Assembly (NCBI GenBank): GCA_028714035.1
Contig: JAQTNA010000023.1
Coordinates: 1-64,000, forward strand
DNA: 64,000 nt
Origin: Rhodocyclaceae bacterium
GTDB taxonomy: Bacteria > Pseudomonadota > Gammaproteobacteria > Burkholderiales > Rhodocyclaceae
Direction: 5' to 3'
Shown: positions 44,784 through 53,155 of the stretch, one piece after another
How the letters are laid out: every line of letters begins with the position of its first letter
Numbering within the stretch: the stretch's first letter is position 1
Notes under the pieces: model-generated
Told to the model about the DNA's origin: nothing
The model's database searches: none
Seen by the model: only the letters and a program-made list of their open reading frames with translations
Made by a program: the position numbers and the translations under genes

Positions 44784-45445
44784 GCGCGCTCCTCGCCATC
44801 GTCCGCCGCGACCTGCTGCTGGCGGCGCGCCGCAAGAGCGAAGTGCTTACGGCCCTGTTCTTTTTCATGATCGTGGTGAGTCTCTTTCCCCTGGGCATAG
44901 GGCCCGAGGCGGACATGTTGAGGAAGATCGCGCCGGGCATCCTGTGGGTGGCGGCGCTCCTCTCGGCCATGTTGTCGCTGAACCGGATGTTTGCCGCGGA
45001 TCATCAGGATGGCACCCTGGAACAGATGGCGTTGTCGCCCACGCCCCTGGCCCTGCTCGTGGGCGGCAAGGTGCTGGCGCACTGGCTGGTGTCCGGGTTG
45101 CCCCTGGTGTTCCTGGCGCCGGTCCTGGGCATACAGTTCGATCTTTCGGCCCGGGCGCTGGGAGTGCTGATGATTTCCCTGCTGCTGGGCACGCCGCTAT
45201 TGTCCCTGATCGGCGCCATCGGCGCGGCACTGACGCTGGGGGTGCGCGGCGGCGGCGTGTTGCTGTCGCTCCTCGTCCTGCCGCTCTATGTGCCGGCCCT
45301 GATCTTCGGCGCCGGCGCGGTGGAGGCGGATATTTCGGGCCTGGGCGCCAGCGGGCACCTGGCTCTCCTGGGGGCGCAACTGGCCCTCGCCCTGTTCTTC
45401 GCCCCCTGGGCCGCCACGGCGGCGTTGCGGATTGCCCTGGAATGA
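44780..45445 (+). CDS. ccmB: Haem exporter permease CcmB
   Basis: CcmB is the membrane partner of CcmA. The 221-residue product begins MSALLAIVRRDLLLAARRKS and has six hydrophobic segments with DHQDGTLEQMALSPTPL in the conserved loop, typical of the family. It overlaps ccmA and is followed 13 bp later by ccmC. Confidence 0.95.
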   Translation: MSALLAIVRRDLLLAARRKSEVLTALFFFMIVVSLFPLGIGPEADMLRKIAPGILWVAALLSAMLSLNRMFAADHQDGTLEQMALSPTPLALLVGGKVLAHWLVSGLPLVFLAPVLGIQFDLSARALGVLMISLLLGTPLLSLIGAIGAALTLGVRGGGVLLSLLVLPLYVPALIFGAGAVEADISGLGASGHLALLGAQLALALFFAPWAATAALRIALE

Positions 45446-45458
45446 CTGAATAACCGAT

Positions 45459-46208
45459 ATGAACAATCGTCTGATCAACTGGTTCAAGTTTGCCTCGCCC
45501 CAGAGTTTCTACCCGCTGGCGGGGAAGATGCTGCCCTGGTTCGTGGTGCTGACCGTGGCCTTCGGCCTGCCGGCCCTGTGGCTGGGTTTCTTCGTGGCGC
45601 CCACGGATGCGGTGCAGGGGGAGGGCTACCGCATCATCTTCATCCACGTGGCGACTTCCTGGATGTCCATGTTCGTCTATTGCGTCATGGCGTTCTGGGC
45701 CGCCATAGGCATCACCTACAACACCCGCCTCTCCGGCATGCTGACGGCGGCCCTGGCGCCCACGGGCGCCCTGTTTGCCTTCCTGTCCCTGTGGACCGGC
45801 GCCCTGTGGGGCAAGCCCATGTGGGGCACATGGTGGGTATGGGATGCCCGGCTCACCTCCGAGCTGATCCTGTTCTTCCTCTACCTGGGCTACATCGCCC
45901 TCACCGCCGCCCTGGACGACCCGCGCCGGGCGGACCGGGCCGGCGGCATCCTGGCGCTGGTGGGCGTGGTGAACGTGCCGGTCATCTACTTCTCGGTGAA
46001 GTGGTGGAACACCCTGCACCAGGGGGCTTCCGTGTCCCTGACCAAGTCGCCCACCATGGCCCACACCATGCTCTGGGGCATGCTGCTCATGGCGCTCTGC
46101 CTCTGGATGTACACCATCGCCATCGCCCTGTACCGGGTGAGGGCCATCATTTTGGAGCGGGAACGGCACACTACCTGGGTCGCCGACCTGCCGGAGGTCA
46201 AGGCATGA
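45459..46208 (+). CDS. ccmC: Haem handling protein CcmC
   Basis: CcmC presents haem to CcmE at the outer face of the inner membrane. The 249-residue protein has six membrane segments and the WWD motif in WGTWWVWDARLTSELIL, with flanking haem-ligand histidines in FIHVATSWMSMF and KWWNTLHQGASV. It overlaps the ccmD start by 4 bp. Confidence 0.96.
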   Translation: MNNRLINWFKFASPQSFYPLAGKMLPWFVVLTVAFGLPALWLGFFVAPTDAVQGEGYRIIFIHVATSWMSMFVYCVMAFWAAIGITYNTRLSGMLTAALAPTGALFAFLSLWTGALWGKPMWGTWWVWDARLTSELILFFLYLGYIALTAALDDPRRADRAGGILALVGVVNVPVIYFSVKWWNTLHQGASVSLTKSPTMAHTMLWGMLLMALCLWMYTIAIALYRVRAIILERERHTTWVADLPEVKA

Positions 46209-46411
46209 ACTGGGGCAGTCCGTCAGAATTCTTCGCCATGGGCGGTTACGCCCTGTACGTATGGGGCAGTTTCGGCGTCACCGCCGCCTGCCTGGTCGCG
46301 GAGGTCATGCTGGTCCGCAAACGCCGGCAGGACATCCTCAGGAGTCTGCGGCGTGAGCTGGCGGCCGACAGGGACGCCGACCGGGCCACCAACACCATGG
46401 AAAACCAATGA
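46205..46411 (+). CDS. ccmD: Small haem-release subunit CcmD
   Basis: The 68-residue protein starts [20 protein letters not shown], with one membrane helix and a charged tail of Arg/Lys ([18 protein letters not shown]). This is the CcmD layout. ATG 46205 overlaps the ccmC stop and its own stop overlaps the ccmE start, so it is part of one translationally linked run. Confidence 0.92.
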   Translation: MNWGSPSEFFAMGGYALYVWGSFGVTAACLVAEVMLVRKRRQDILRSLRRELAADRDADRATNTMENQ

Positions 46412-46860
46412 AAACCCGACACAAACGACTCGCCATCATCGTCGGTGCCCTGGCCGTCCTGGGCATCGCCGCCACCCTGGTGCTGCGCGCACTGAACAGC
46501 AACATCGCCCTCTACGTCACCCCCACCGAGGTGGCGGAAGGCAAGGCGCCCAAGGATCATGCCTTCCGCATCGGCGGCCTGGTGAAGCCGGGCAGCCTGG
46601 ATCGGCACGACATCACCGCCCGTTTCGTCGTCACCGATACCGCCAAGGACATCCAGGTGAGTTACACGGGCATCCTGCCCGACCTGTTCAAGGAAGGGAA
46701 GGGCGTCGTGGCCCAGGGCAAGCTGAGCGCGGAAGGCGTGTTCGTCGCCACCGAAGTGCTCGCCAAGCACGACGAGAACTATATGCCGCCGGAAGCCAAG
46801 GCGGCGCTGGACAAGGCCAAACAGTCCCACGAAGCGGCGGTGGGCAAGCCCGCGAAGTGA
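46408..46860 (+). CDS. ccmE: Haem chaperone CcmE
   Basis: CcmE binds haem covalently and passes it to CcmF. The 150-residue protein has an N-terminal anchor ([19 protein letters not shown]), a beta-barrel ([18 protein letters not shown]) and the haem-binding His121 in [11 protein letters not shown]. It is the last gene before the czc insertion; ccmF resumes 6.3 kb further on. Confidence 0.96.
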   Translation: MKTRHKRLAIIVGALAVLGIAATLVLRALNSNIALYVTPTEVAEGKAPKDHAFRIGGLVKPGSLDRHDITARFVVTDTAKDIQVSYTGILPDLFKEGKGVVAQGKLSAEGVFVATEVLAKHDENYMPPEAKAALDKAKQSHEAAVGKPAK

Positions 46861-46902
46861 AGACCTGCCAGGAATGTTTTCCCGGCGCCTTGTTCTCGGT
46901 GG

Positions 46903-46936
46903 GTAGGTCGGGTTAGGCCGAAGGCCGTAACCCGAC
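46903..46936. repeat. GTAGGTCGGGTTAGGCC hairpin repeat
   Basis: GTCGGGTTAGGCC and GGCCGTAACCCGAC pair around GAA. It resembles the dispersed GTAGGTCGGG repeat at 21806 and lies between the convergent ccmE and czcC genes, where it may also end transcripts. Confidence 0.75.
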
Positions 46937-46943
46937 ATCGTTC

Positions 46944-48197
46944 TCAGTCGTTCATGTCCAGGGGCCACAATTTGTGGGCATCCAGGAGCAGCCGGTCCTG
47001 ATATTCCAGGGCGGTGAGGCGGGCCAGCTGGGCGGATAGGCGGGCTTCGAAGGCCAGGCGCCGGGCCATGAGCATGTCGGCCAGGCTGCCTTCGCCCAGG
47101 GTATAGGCGCGGGCCATCATGTCCGCCGCCTCCCCCTGGCGCTCGGCGGCCTCCTTGCTGTCCAACCACGCGGCATGTTGGGCGCGCACGTTCTGTTCCA
47201 GTGCCTCGGCTTCTGCCTCGACCTTCCTCAGGATGGCCGCTTCCCTGGCCGTGGCCGCATCGGCCTGCGCCAGGGCGATGCGCCCCGTGGCGTCTCTCGC
47301 GGCGCCGGGCAGCGGGAAGGACAGCGTCAGGCCGGCGACGTGTTCCTCGCCGCCCCGTTCCCGTCCCATGCGCAAGCCGATGGTCGGGTCGGGCATGCGT
47401 TCCTTGTCGCTTCTTTGGGCTTCCAGGCGCGCGCGCAGGGACTCGGCCCGAGCCATGCCCAGTTCATGGTTGTGCGCCAGGATGGCCTCGCGCCAGGATT
47501 CCGGCCTGCCCTCCGCCTGGCCGGGCAGGGTGTCCGGGGTATTTTCCGGCAGCGGCAGGCCGGGAAAACGTCGGGAAAGCTCGATGCGCGACGCGGCCTC
47601 CCGTGCTTTGGCCTGGGCCAGCTGTGCCGCCGCCTGGGCCAGGGCCGCACCGCTCTGGGCGGCCTCGATGCGGGAGGCGTCTCCCAGCTCCACGCGCCGT
47701 TGCACGGACCTGGACTGGCGTTCCAGGAGTCTCACCTGTGCCTGGCACTGGCTGAGGGCCTCCTTTTGCCTGAGCCATTCGAACCAGTGGGTGAGCAGCA
47801 GGCGGCTGGCTTCGTGCAGGGCGTCGCCCTGACCGAGTTCGGCGAAGGCGACGCCGGCGGCGCCCAGGGATGCGTCCAGGGCACCCTTGCCCGGCAGGCG
47901 CACGGCCCGCTCCAGGCTGGCGTCCCATTCCGGGTAACGCTGGGTCGGATTCGATGGCACTTCCCGCTGTTGCCGGGTCAGGCGCAGGTTCCATTCGTGG
48001 GGGCCGGCGACAAGCTTGTCCCTGTTGGCTTCCTGCGCGCGCAGCAGGTGGCCGGCGGCCTGAACGGGAGGGAAGTCCCGCAGTACGCGCACGGCCGCAT
48101 CCGTGGGGGGCAGTTCCGGATGGGATGTCTCCGCGCCGATCGCGCAGAGCGGAAGGGCCGCGAGGAGCGCCGCGGCAATGAGCTTCCGGCGGATCAT
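46944..48197 (-). CDS. czcC: TolC-family outer-membrane factor of a metal RND pump
   Basis: This is the outer-membrane channel component of a CzcCBA-type exporter. The 417-residue protein has a signal peptide (LIAAALLAALPLCAIGA) and long coiled-coil helices with repeated Ala/Glu/Arg patterns typical of the TolC fold. It is the last gene of czcB-czcA-DUF3240-czcC. The ATG overlaps the DUF3240 stop by 4 bp. Metal specificity cannot be read from this subunit. Confidence 0.9.
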   Translation of the reverse strand: MIRRKLIAAALLAALPLCAIGAETSHPELPPTDAAVRVLRDFPPVQAAGHLLRAQEANRDKLVAGPHEWNLRLTRQQREVPSNPTQRYPEWDASLERAVRLPGKGALDASLGAAGVAFAELGQGDALHEASRLLLTHWFEWLRQKEALSQCQAQVRLLERQSRSVQRRVELGDASRIEAAQSGAALAQAAAQLAQAKAREAASRIELSRRFPGLPLPENTPDTLPGQAEGRPESWREAILAHNHELGMARAESLRARLEAQRSDKERMPDPTIGLRMGRERGGEEHVAGLTLSFPLPGAARDATGRIALAQADAATAREAAILRKVEAEAEALEQNVRAQHAAWLDSKEAAERQGEAADMMARAYTLGEGSLADMLMARRLAFEARLSAQLARLTALEYQDRLLLDAHKLWPLDMND

Positions 48198-48502
48198 CCC
48201 AACCTCCCGGACGAGAGGACGGGGGTCACCCAGTAGAAGACGGAAGGGTTGGGCAGGGCGGTGCGCAGGTAGCTGAGCACGGTTTCCGCGTCGCCGCTGC
48301 CCAATACCAACTGCATCTGCACGCGATGGGCATGGCCGCTCACGTGTTCCGAAGGCGCGAGGAGCGGCACCTCGGCACCATGGGCTTCCACCGGGAAGGA
48401 AGCGAAACTGACCGAAATTTCCGGGTAGGCCAGGAGCAGGTCGGCCACGGCCTCTTCGAGGCCGGCGGGCAGGATCAGGTTGAGGCAGGTATCGGCAGTC
48501 AT
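48194..48502 (-). CDS. DUF3240 protein of a metal efflux operon
   Basis: The 102-residue protein resembles small P-II-like DUF3240 proteins that accompany CzcCBA genes; LILPAGLEEAVADLLLAYPE and LGSGDAETVLSYLRTAL are visible. Its role is not established, and it may be a soluble metal-linked regulator. ATG 48502 is used because the alternative upstream start is TTG. It lies between czcA and czcC with a 4-bp overlap to czcC. Confidence 0.8.
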   Translation of the reverse strand: MTADTCLNLILPAGLEEAVADLLLAYPEISVSFASFPVEAHGAEVPLLAPSEHVSGHAHRVQMQLVLGSGDAETVLSYLRTALPNPSVFYWVTPVLSSGRLG

Positions 48503-48571
48503 GGGCAAGACCTCACCGCAAAGGGGCGCAAAGAAAGGGCGAACGGCGCTTCGGTGACTTGGATGTTTGGG

Positions 48572-51500
48572 TCATTCGAACCTCGGCGGCTTGTCGCCGG
48601 AGGACACGCCGAAGCGCAGGTAGAGCGCCGGCAGCAGAAACAGGGTCAGGGTAGTGGCGCTCACCAGGCCGCCGATGACCACGATGGCCAGGGGACGCTG
48701 GATTTCCGATCCGGGGCCGGTGGCGAAGAGCAGGGGCACCAGGCCCAGGGCGGCGATGTTGGCGGTCATGAGCACCGGGCGTAGCCGGCGCTTGGCGCCT
48801 TCCACCACCAGGCGCGAGAGTTCCATGCCCTGCTCCCGCAATTGGTTGAAATAGGAAAGCATCACCACGCCGTTGAGTACGGCGATGCCCAACAGGGCGA
48901 TGAAGCCGACGGAGGCGGGCACGGACAGGTATTCTCCGGTCAGGGCCAGGGCAAACACGCCGCCGACCATGGCGAACGGAACGTTGGACAGCACCAGCAC
49001 CGCCTGGCGCACGGAGCGGAAGGTGGAGAAGAGCAGGAAGAAGATCAGCAGCAGGGCCACCGGCACCACCACCATGAGGCGGGCCGCGGCGCGCTGCTGG
49101 TTCTCGAACTGGCCGCCCCAGGTCAGGCGATAGCCGTCGGGCAGCGGTACCCGGGCCTTCACGGCCGCCTTGGCGTCCTCGACGAAGCCCACCAGATCCC
49201 GGTCGCGCACGTTGGACTGGACGACCACGTAGCGTTGGGAGCCTTCCCTGTCCACCTTCACCGGGCCATCCATCCGCTCCAGGCGCGCCAGGGTGGACAG
49301 GGGCACCGCCTGGCCATTGGGCGTGGTGATGCGCAGGGCGGCGAAGTCGGCGGGCGAATTGCGCAGGCGCTCGTCGCCCCGGATCAGGAGCGGCAGGCGC
49401 CGCCCGCCCTCGATGACCGTGCCCACGGGTTGGCCTTCCAGCAGGCGGCGCAGGTCGGCCTGCACATCCTCGACGTTCAGGCTGAAGCGGCCGGCGGCCA
49501 GCCGGTCTACGGCGACGCGGAAATACTGCACACCCTCGTTCTTCAGGGTGAAAGTGTCTTCGGCGCCCGGCACCTTCCTCACCGTGGCCTCGATTGCTTT
49601 CGCCAGCCGGTTGAGGGTGGCCAGGTCGCTGCCGTAAATCTTGATGGCCAGGTCGCCGCGCACGCCGGTGAGCATCTCCGAGACGCGCATCTCGATCGGT
49701 TGGGTGAAGCTGTAGCCCACGCCGGGGAACTCCGCCATCACGGCGCGCAATTGGTCCGTGAGCCAGGCGGGATCCGCCTTGCGCCAGGTTTCCCGAGGCT
49801 TGAGGACCAGGAAGGTGTCGGTCTGGTTCAGGCCCATGGGGTCCAGGCCCAGTTCATCCGAGCCCGTTCGGGCCACCACGGCCTCCACCTCCGGCACCTT
49901 GGCCATGACCGCGCGCTGAATGCGGCCATCCAGGGCCAGGCTCTGGGCGAGTCCGATGGAAGGCAGCTTCTCCAACTGCATGATGATGTCGCCCTCGTCC
50001 ATGGTGGGCATGAAACTCTTGCCCAGGAAGCCGTAGACCGCCACGGCAACCAGGAGCGAGCCCAGGGCGGCGCCGAACATGAGTCTTTGCCGCGCCAGGG
50101 CCAGATCCAGCAGGATGGCGTAGATGCGGTTCAGGTGGCGCATCAGCCAGGGTTCGTGGGGGACGCCGCGCTTGATGAGGTAGGACGCGAGTACCGGCAC
50201 CACCGTCAGGGACAAGACGAGGGAGGCGGACAGGGCGAAGACGATGGTCAGGGCCACGGGGCCGAAGAGCTTGCCTTCCAGGCCGGAGAGGGTGAGCAGG
50301 GGCAGGAAGACGATGACGATGATGAGAATGCCGGAGGCCACGGGTGTGGATACCTCCCGCGTCGCCCGGTAGATCAGGTGCAGGACGGGCAGGCGGGCCG
50401 CCGCGCCACCCTGGGACAGCTGGGTTTCCACGTTCTCCACCACCACCACCGCCGCATCCACCAGCATGCCGATGGCGATGGCCAGCCCGCCCAGACTCAT
50501 GAGGTTGGCCGTGAGGCCGAAAAGCTGCATGAGGATGAAGGTGGCCAGGGCGGCCAGAGGCAGCATGAGGGCCACCACCAGGGCGGCGCGCAGGTTGCCC
50601 AGGAAGGCCAGGAGAAGCACCAGCACCAGGAGGGTGGCTTCCATCAGGGCCTTGGAAACCGTATGCACCGCCCGGCCCACCAGCCGCGAGCGGTCGTAGA
50701 AGGGCACGATCTTCACGTCCTTCCCCAGGCTGGGGGCGATCTCGGCCAGCTTGGCCTTGACGCCGGCCACCACGGACTGGGCGTTGGCGCCCGAGAGGCC
50801 CAGCACCAGCCCTTCCACCGCCTCGCCCTGGCCGGAACGGGTCACCGCGCCGTAGCGGGTGAGGCTGCCGGTGGCGACCCCGGCCACGTCGCCCAGGCGC
50901 ACCACGGCGCCCCCCTCGCCCTTGAGCACGATGGCGCGCACGTCGTCCAGGTTGCGGATGGCGCCTTCCGCCCGCACCAGCAGGGCCTCTTCGCCTTCCG
51001 TGAGGCGTCCGGCGCCGTCGTTGCGGTTGTTGGCCTCCAGCGCCTTCTGCATCTGCCCGAGGCTGATGCCGCGGGCGTCCATGCGGATCGGGTCCGGCGT
51101 CACCACGAAGCTCCTCACCATGCCGCCCAGGCTATTTACGTCGGCCACCCCGGGGATGGTGCGCAGGGCAGGGCGCAGGGTCCACTCCAGCAGGGTCCGC
51201 TTCTCTTCCAGGGAGAGCGGCCCCTCGATGGTGAACATGAACATTTCACCCAGGGGCGTGGTGATGGGGGCCAGGCCGCCGCTGGCGGAGGGCGGCAGTT
51301 CCTTCATGGCACCCATGATGCGTTCGCTCACCTGCTGCCGCGCCCAGTAGATATCGGTGCCGTCCTCGAAGTCCAGGGTGATGTCCGCCAGCGCGTACTT
51401 GGACGTCGAGCGCAGCATGCGCTGCTTCGGTATGCCCAGGAGTTCCTGCTCGATGGGCACCGCGATGCGGGTCTCCACCTCCTCGGGCGTCATGCCCGGC

Positions 51501-51658
51501 GCCTTGACGATGACCTTGACCTGGGTCGTGGAGACGTCGGGGAAGGCATCAATGGGCAGGTCGCGAAAGGCTTTGGCGCCGGCGCCGACCAGCATGGCCG
51601 TGAGTACCAGCATCAGGAGACGCTGGGTGAGGGAAAATGAAATCAGGCGGGCGAGCAT
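48572..51658 (-). CDS. czcA: Heavy-metal RND transporter (CzcA type)
   Basis: The 1028-residue inner-membrane pump has the HME-RND layout with 12 membrane segments and two large periplasmic loops: N-terminal MLARLISFSLTQRLLMLVLT, then RDLPIDAFPDVSTTQVKV, and in TM4 the segment LAIAIGMLVDAAVVVVENVE with the proton-path Asp. It exports divalent metals (Co, Zn, Cd) or Ag/Cu; the exact metal is open. It is preceded 2 bp upstream by czcB. Confidence 0.94.
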   Translation of the reverse strand: MLARLISFSLTQRLLMLVLTAMLVGAGAKAFRDLPIDAFPDVSTTQVKVIVKAPGMTPEEVETRIAVPIEQELLGIPKQRMLRSTSKYALADITLDFEDGTDIYWARQQVSERIMGAMKELPPSASGGLAPITTPLGEMFMFTIEGPLSLEEKRTLLEWTLRPALRTIPGVADVNSLGGMVRSFVVTPDPIRMDARGISLGQMQKALEANNRNDGAGRLTEGEEALLVRAEGAIRNLDDVRAIVLKGEGGAVVRLGDVAGVATGSLTRYGAVTRSGQGEAVEGLVLGLSGANAQSVVAGVKAKLAEIAPSLGKDVKIVPFYDRSRLVGRAVHTVSKALMEATLLVLVLLLAFLGNLRAALVVALMLPLAALATFILMQLFGLTANLMSLGGLAIAIGMLVDAAVVVVENVETQLSQGGAAARLPVLHLIYRATREVSTPVASGILIIVIVFLPLLTLSGLEGKLFGPVALTIVFALSASLVLSLTVVPVLASYLIKRGVPHEPWLMRHLNRIYAILLDLALARQRLMFGAALGSLLVAVAVYGFLGKSFMPTMDEGDIIMQLEKLPSIGLAQSLALDGRIQRAVMAKVPEVEAVVARTGSDELGLDPMGLNQTDTFLVLKPRETWRKADPAWLTDQLRAVMAEFPGVGYSFTQPIEMRVSEMLTGVRGDLAIKIYGSDLATLNRLAKAIEATVRKVPGAEDTFTLKNEGVQYFRVAVDRLAAGRFSLNVEDVQADLRRLLEGQPVGTVIEGGRRLPLLIRGDERLRNSPADFAALRITTPNGQAVPLSTLARLERMDGPVKVDREGSQRYVVVQSNVRDRDLVGFVEDAKAAVKARVPLPDGYRLTWGGQFENQQRAAARLMVVVPVALLLIFFLLFSTFRSVRQAVLVLSNVPFAMVGGVFALALTGEYLSVPASVGFIALLGIAVLNGVVMLSYFNQLREQGMELSRLVVEGAKRRLRPVLMTANIAALGLVPLLFATGPGSEIQRPLAIVVIGGLVSATTLTLFLLPALYLRFGVSSGDKPPRFE

Positions 51659-51660
51659 GC

Positions 51661-52740
51661 TTAGTCCCTACCCACGCCGGTCCAGATGGCCTTCAGGCCG
51701 GACACGCCCTTGATCGCCACCCTGGAGCCGGGCTTGATGCCTTCCACCTGCACGGTGTCGCCCAGGGCATCGCCCACCTTCACGGTCGTCGCGCGGAAGC
51801 TGCCGTCTCCCGTCTGCACGAAGACCACGGTGTTGCCCTTGCCTCTGGCCAAGGCGGCGGCGGGCAGTCTCATGCCGGTAGTGCCCGGCAGGTCCAGTTC
51901 CGCCGTCACCGCCTGGCCGGGACGCAGGCGTTCCGCGCCCTCGGTGACGACGGCGCGCAGGGTGACCATCTGGCTGCCGCTGGCTACGGCGCGTCCCACC
52001 GAGATCAGGCGGCCCCGGGCACCCTCGGCGCGCACCGCCATGCCCTCCCGGGCATGGGCGGCGATATCCGCCGGTACCTGGATCTCCAGCCAAAGGGGCG
52101 AGAGCTTGCCGACCTTGTAAATCACGGCGGAAGTCTCCAGTCGCTGGCCCAGGCTCGCGGCCTGCTCCAGCACCACGCCCTCGATCGGTGACCGGAGGGT
52201 GAGGCTGGCTCCATCAAAGCCGCCGGCCAGGGCGAGGGCCTGGCGCCGCTCCGTGGCCGCCGCGTCCGACTGGGCCGCCGCGGCCCGGCTTGCCTGGAGG
52301 CGGGATTCGGGAATCAGACCTTCCTTGAACAGCAGTTCGTCCCGCCTCAGCGCCTGGTGGGACAACTCGGACTGAGCGCTCGTCTGGCGCAGGTCGCGGC
52401 GCAGTTCCAGGGCTTGGGGGCTGGCGAGGCGCGCCAGGCTCTGGCCGGCCTTCACGCTCATGCCCGGGGCCACCAGCAGGGCCTCGACCAGGCCGGGCAG
52501 GGGGGCGCTCACCAGGCGCAACTGTCCGGTGGGTATGACCACGGAGGCTGGCAGTCCGCCCTGGGTGGCCGTGCCGCCCTCTGCCAGGAGCATGGTCTCC
52601 ATGCCCAGTTGCCTTGCCTGGGCGGGGGCGACGGGCACCAGGTCGGCGTCCTGCGCCGCGTTCGCGGCCAGGGGCAGGAACAGGGGGAATACCCAGGGCA
52701 GAAGCCGGGTCAGAGTGAGGCGCAGGTCAGGATAGGTCAT
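51661..52740 (-). CDS. czcB: RND periplasmic adaptor (CzcB type)
   Basis: The 359-residue membrane-fusion protein has an N-terminal signal peptide (WVFPLFLPLAANAA), a lipoyl-like half motif (GLVEALLVAPGMSVKAGQSL), a coiled-coil hairpin rich in Ala/Arg/Gln, and a beta-barrel with RSPIEGVVLEQAASLGQRL. It links CzcA with CzcC. It is the first gene of the operon and divergent from ccmF. Confidence 0.92.
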   Translation of the reverse strand: MTYPDLRLTLTRLLPWVFPLFLPLAANAAQDADLVPVAPAQARQLGMETMLLAEGGTATQGGLPASVVIPTGQLRLVSAPLPGLVEALLVAPGMSVKAGQSLARLASPQALELRRDLRQTSAQSELSHQALRRDELLFKEGLIPESRLQASRAAAAQSDAAATERRQALALAGGFDGASLTLRSPIEGVVLEQAASLGQRLETSAVIYKVGKLSPLWLEIQVPADIAAHAREGMAVRAEGARGRLISVGRAVASGSQMVTLRAVVTEGAERLRPGQAVTAELDLPGTTGMRLPAAALARGKGNTVVFVQTGDGSFRATTVKVGDALGDTVQVEGIKPGSRVAIKGVSGLKAIWTGVGRD

Positions 52741-53155
52741 GACAGTAGAAATAGGCGTCGCGGCAAGGGGGGCATTGAAGGGGGGAATACTGGGGCCGCC
52801 GCCTTAAGAACGTCTTAACGATTGAACCTTTTCCCGCTCGCCGGTACTAACACGGCCTGGGCGCTTTCTCGCCGTTGGTCGTGGGCTTCCCGAGCTGCCG
52901 ATACGCCATTTGATGGGCCGGCCGTCCGGGCGTCCGTGCCACAAGACTTGACCTTGCCGGCACAAACCGGAAGAATCTCGAACCTTTGCAACGGCCAGTC
53001 GCCGCGAAATGCCTTTCCGGATAACCGGGCAGGACAACTTTTCCGTAAGCCATCATGACCCTGGTTCATTCAGTCGCACGCGCCTCTACGGCGCATCGGA
53101 GACACCTGTACATCCTGGCCAGCCAGATGGCGAGCAATCAATCGAGGAATCCGGC
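52741..53155. promoter_or_regulatory. Divergent control region between czcB and ccmF
   Basis: This 415-bp region holds no gene that I can support. A perfect inverted repeat TTAAGA-ACG-TCTTAA at 52804-52818, 64 bp before the czcB ATG, is a candidate operator for a metal-responsive regulator. No regulator gene is in the window. ccmF is left with a new upstream region, so its expression may differ from that of ccmA-E. Confidence 0.5.

Noticed and set aside
48842-51640. A 932-residue frame on the plus strand
   Set aside because: It is antisense to czcA, whose RND motifs are clear.
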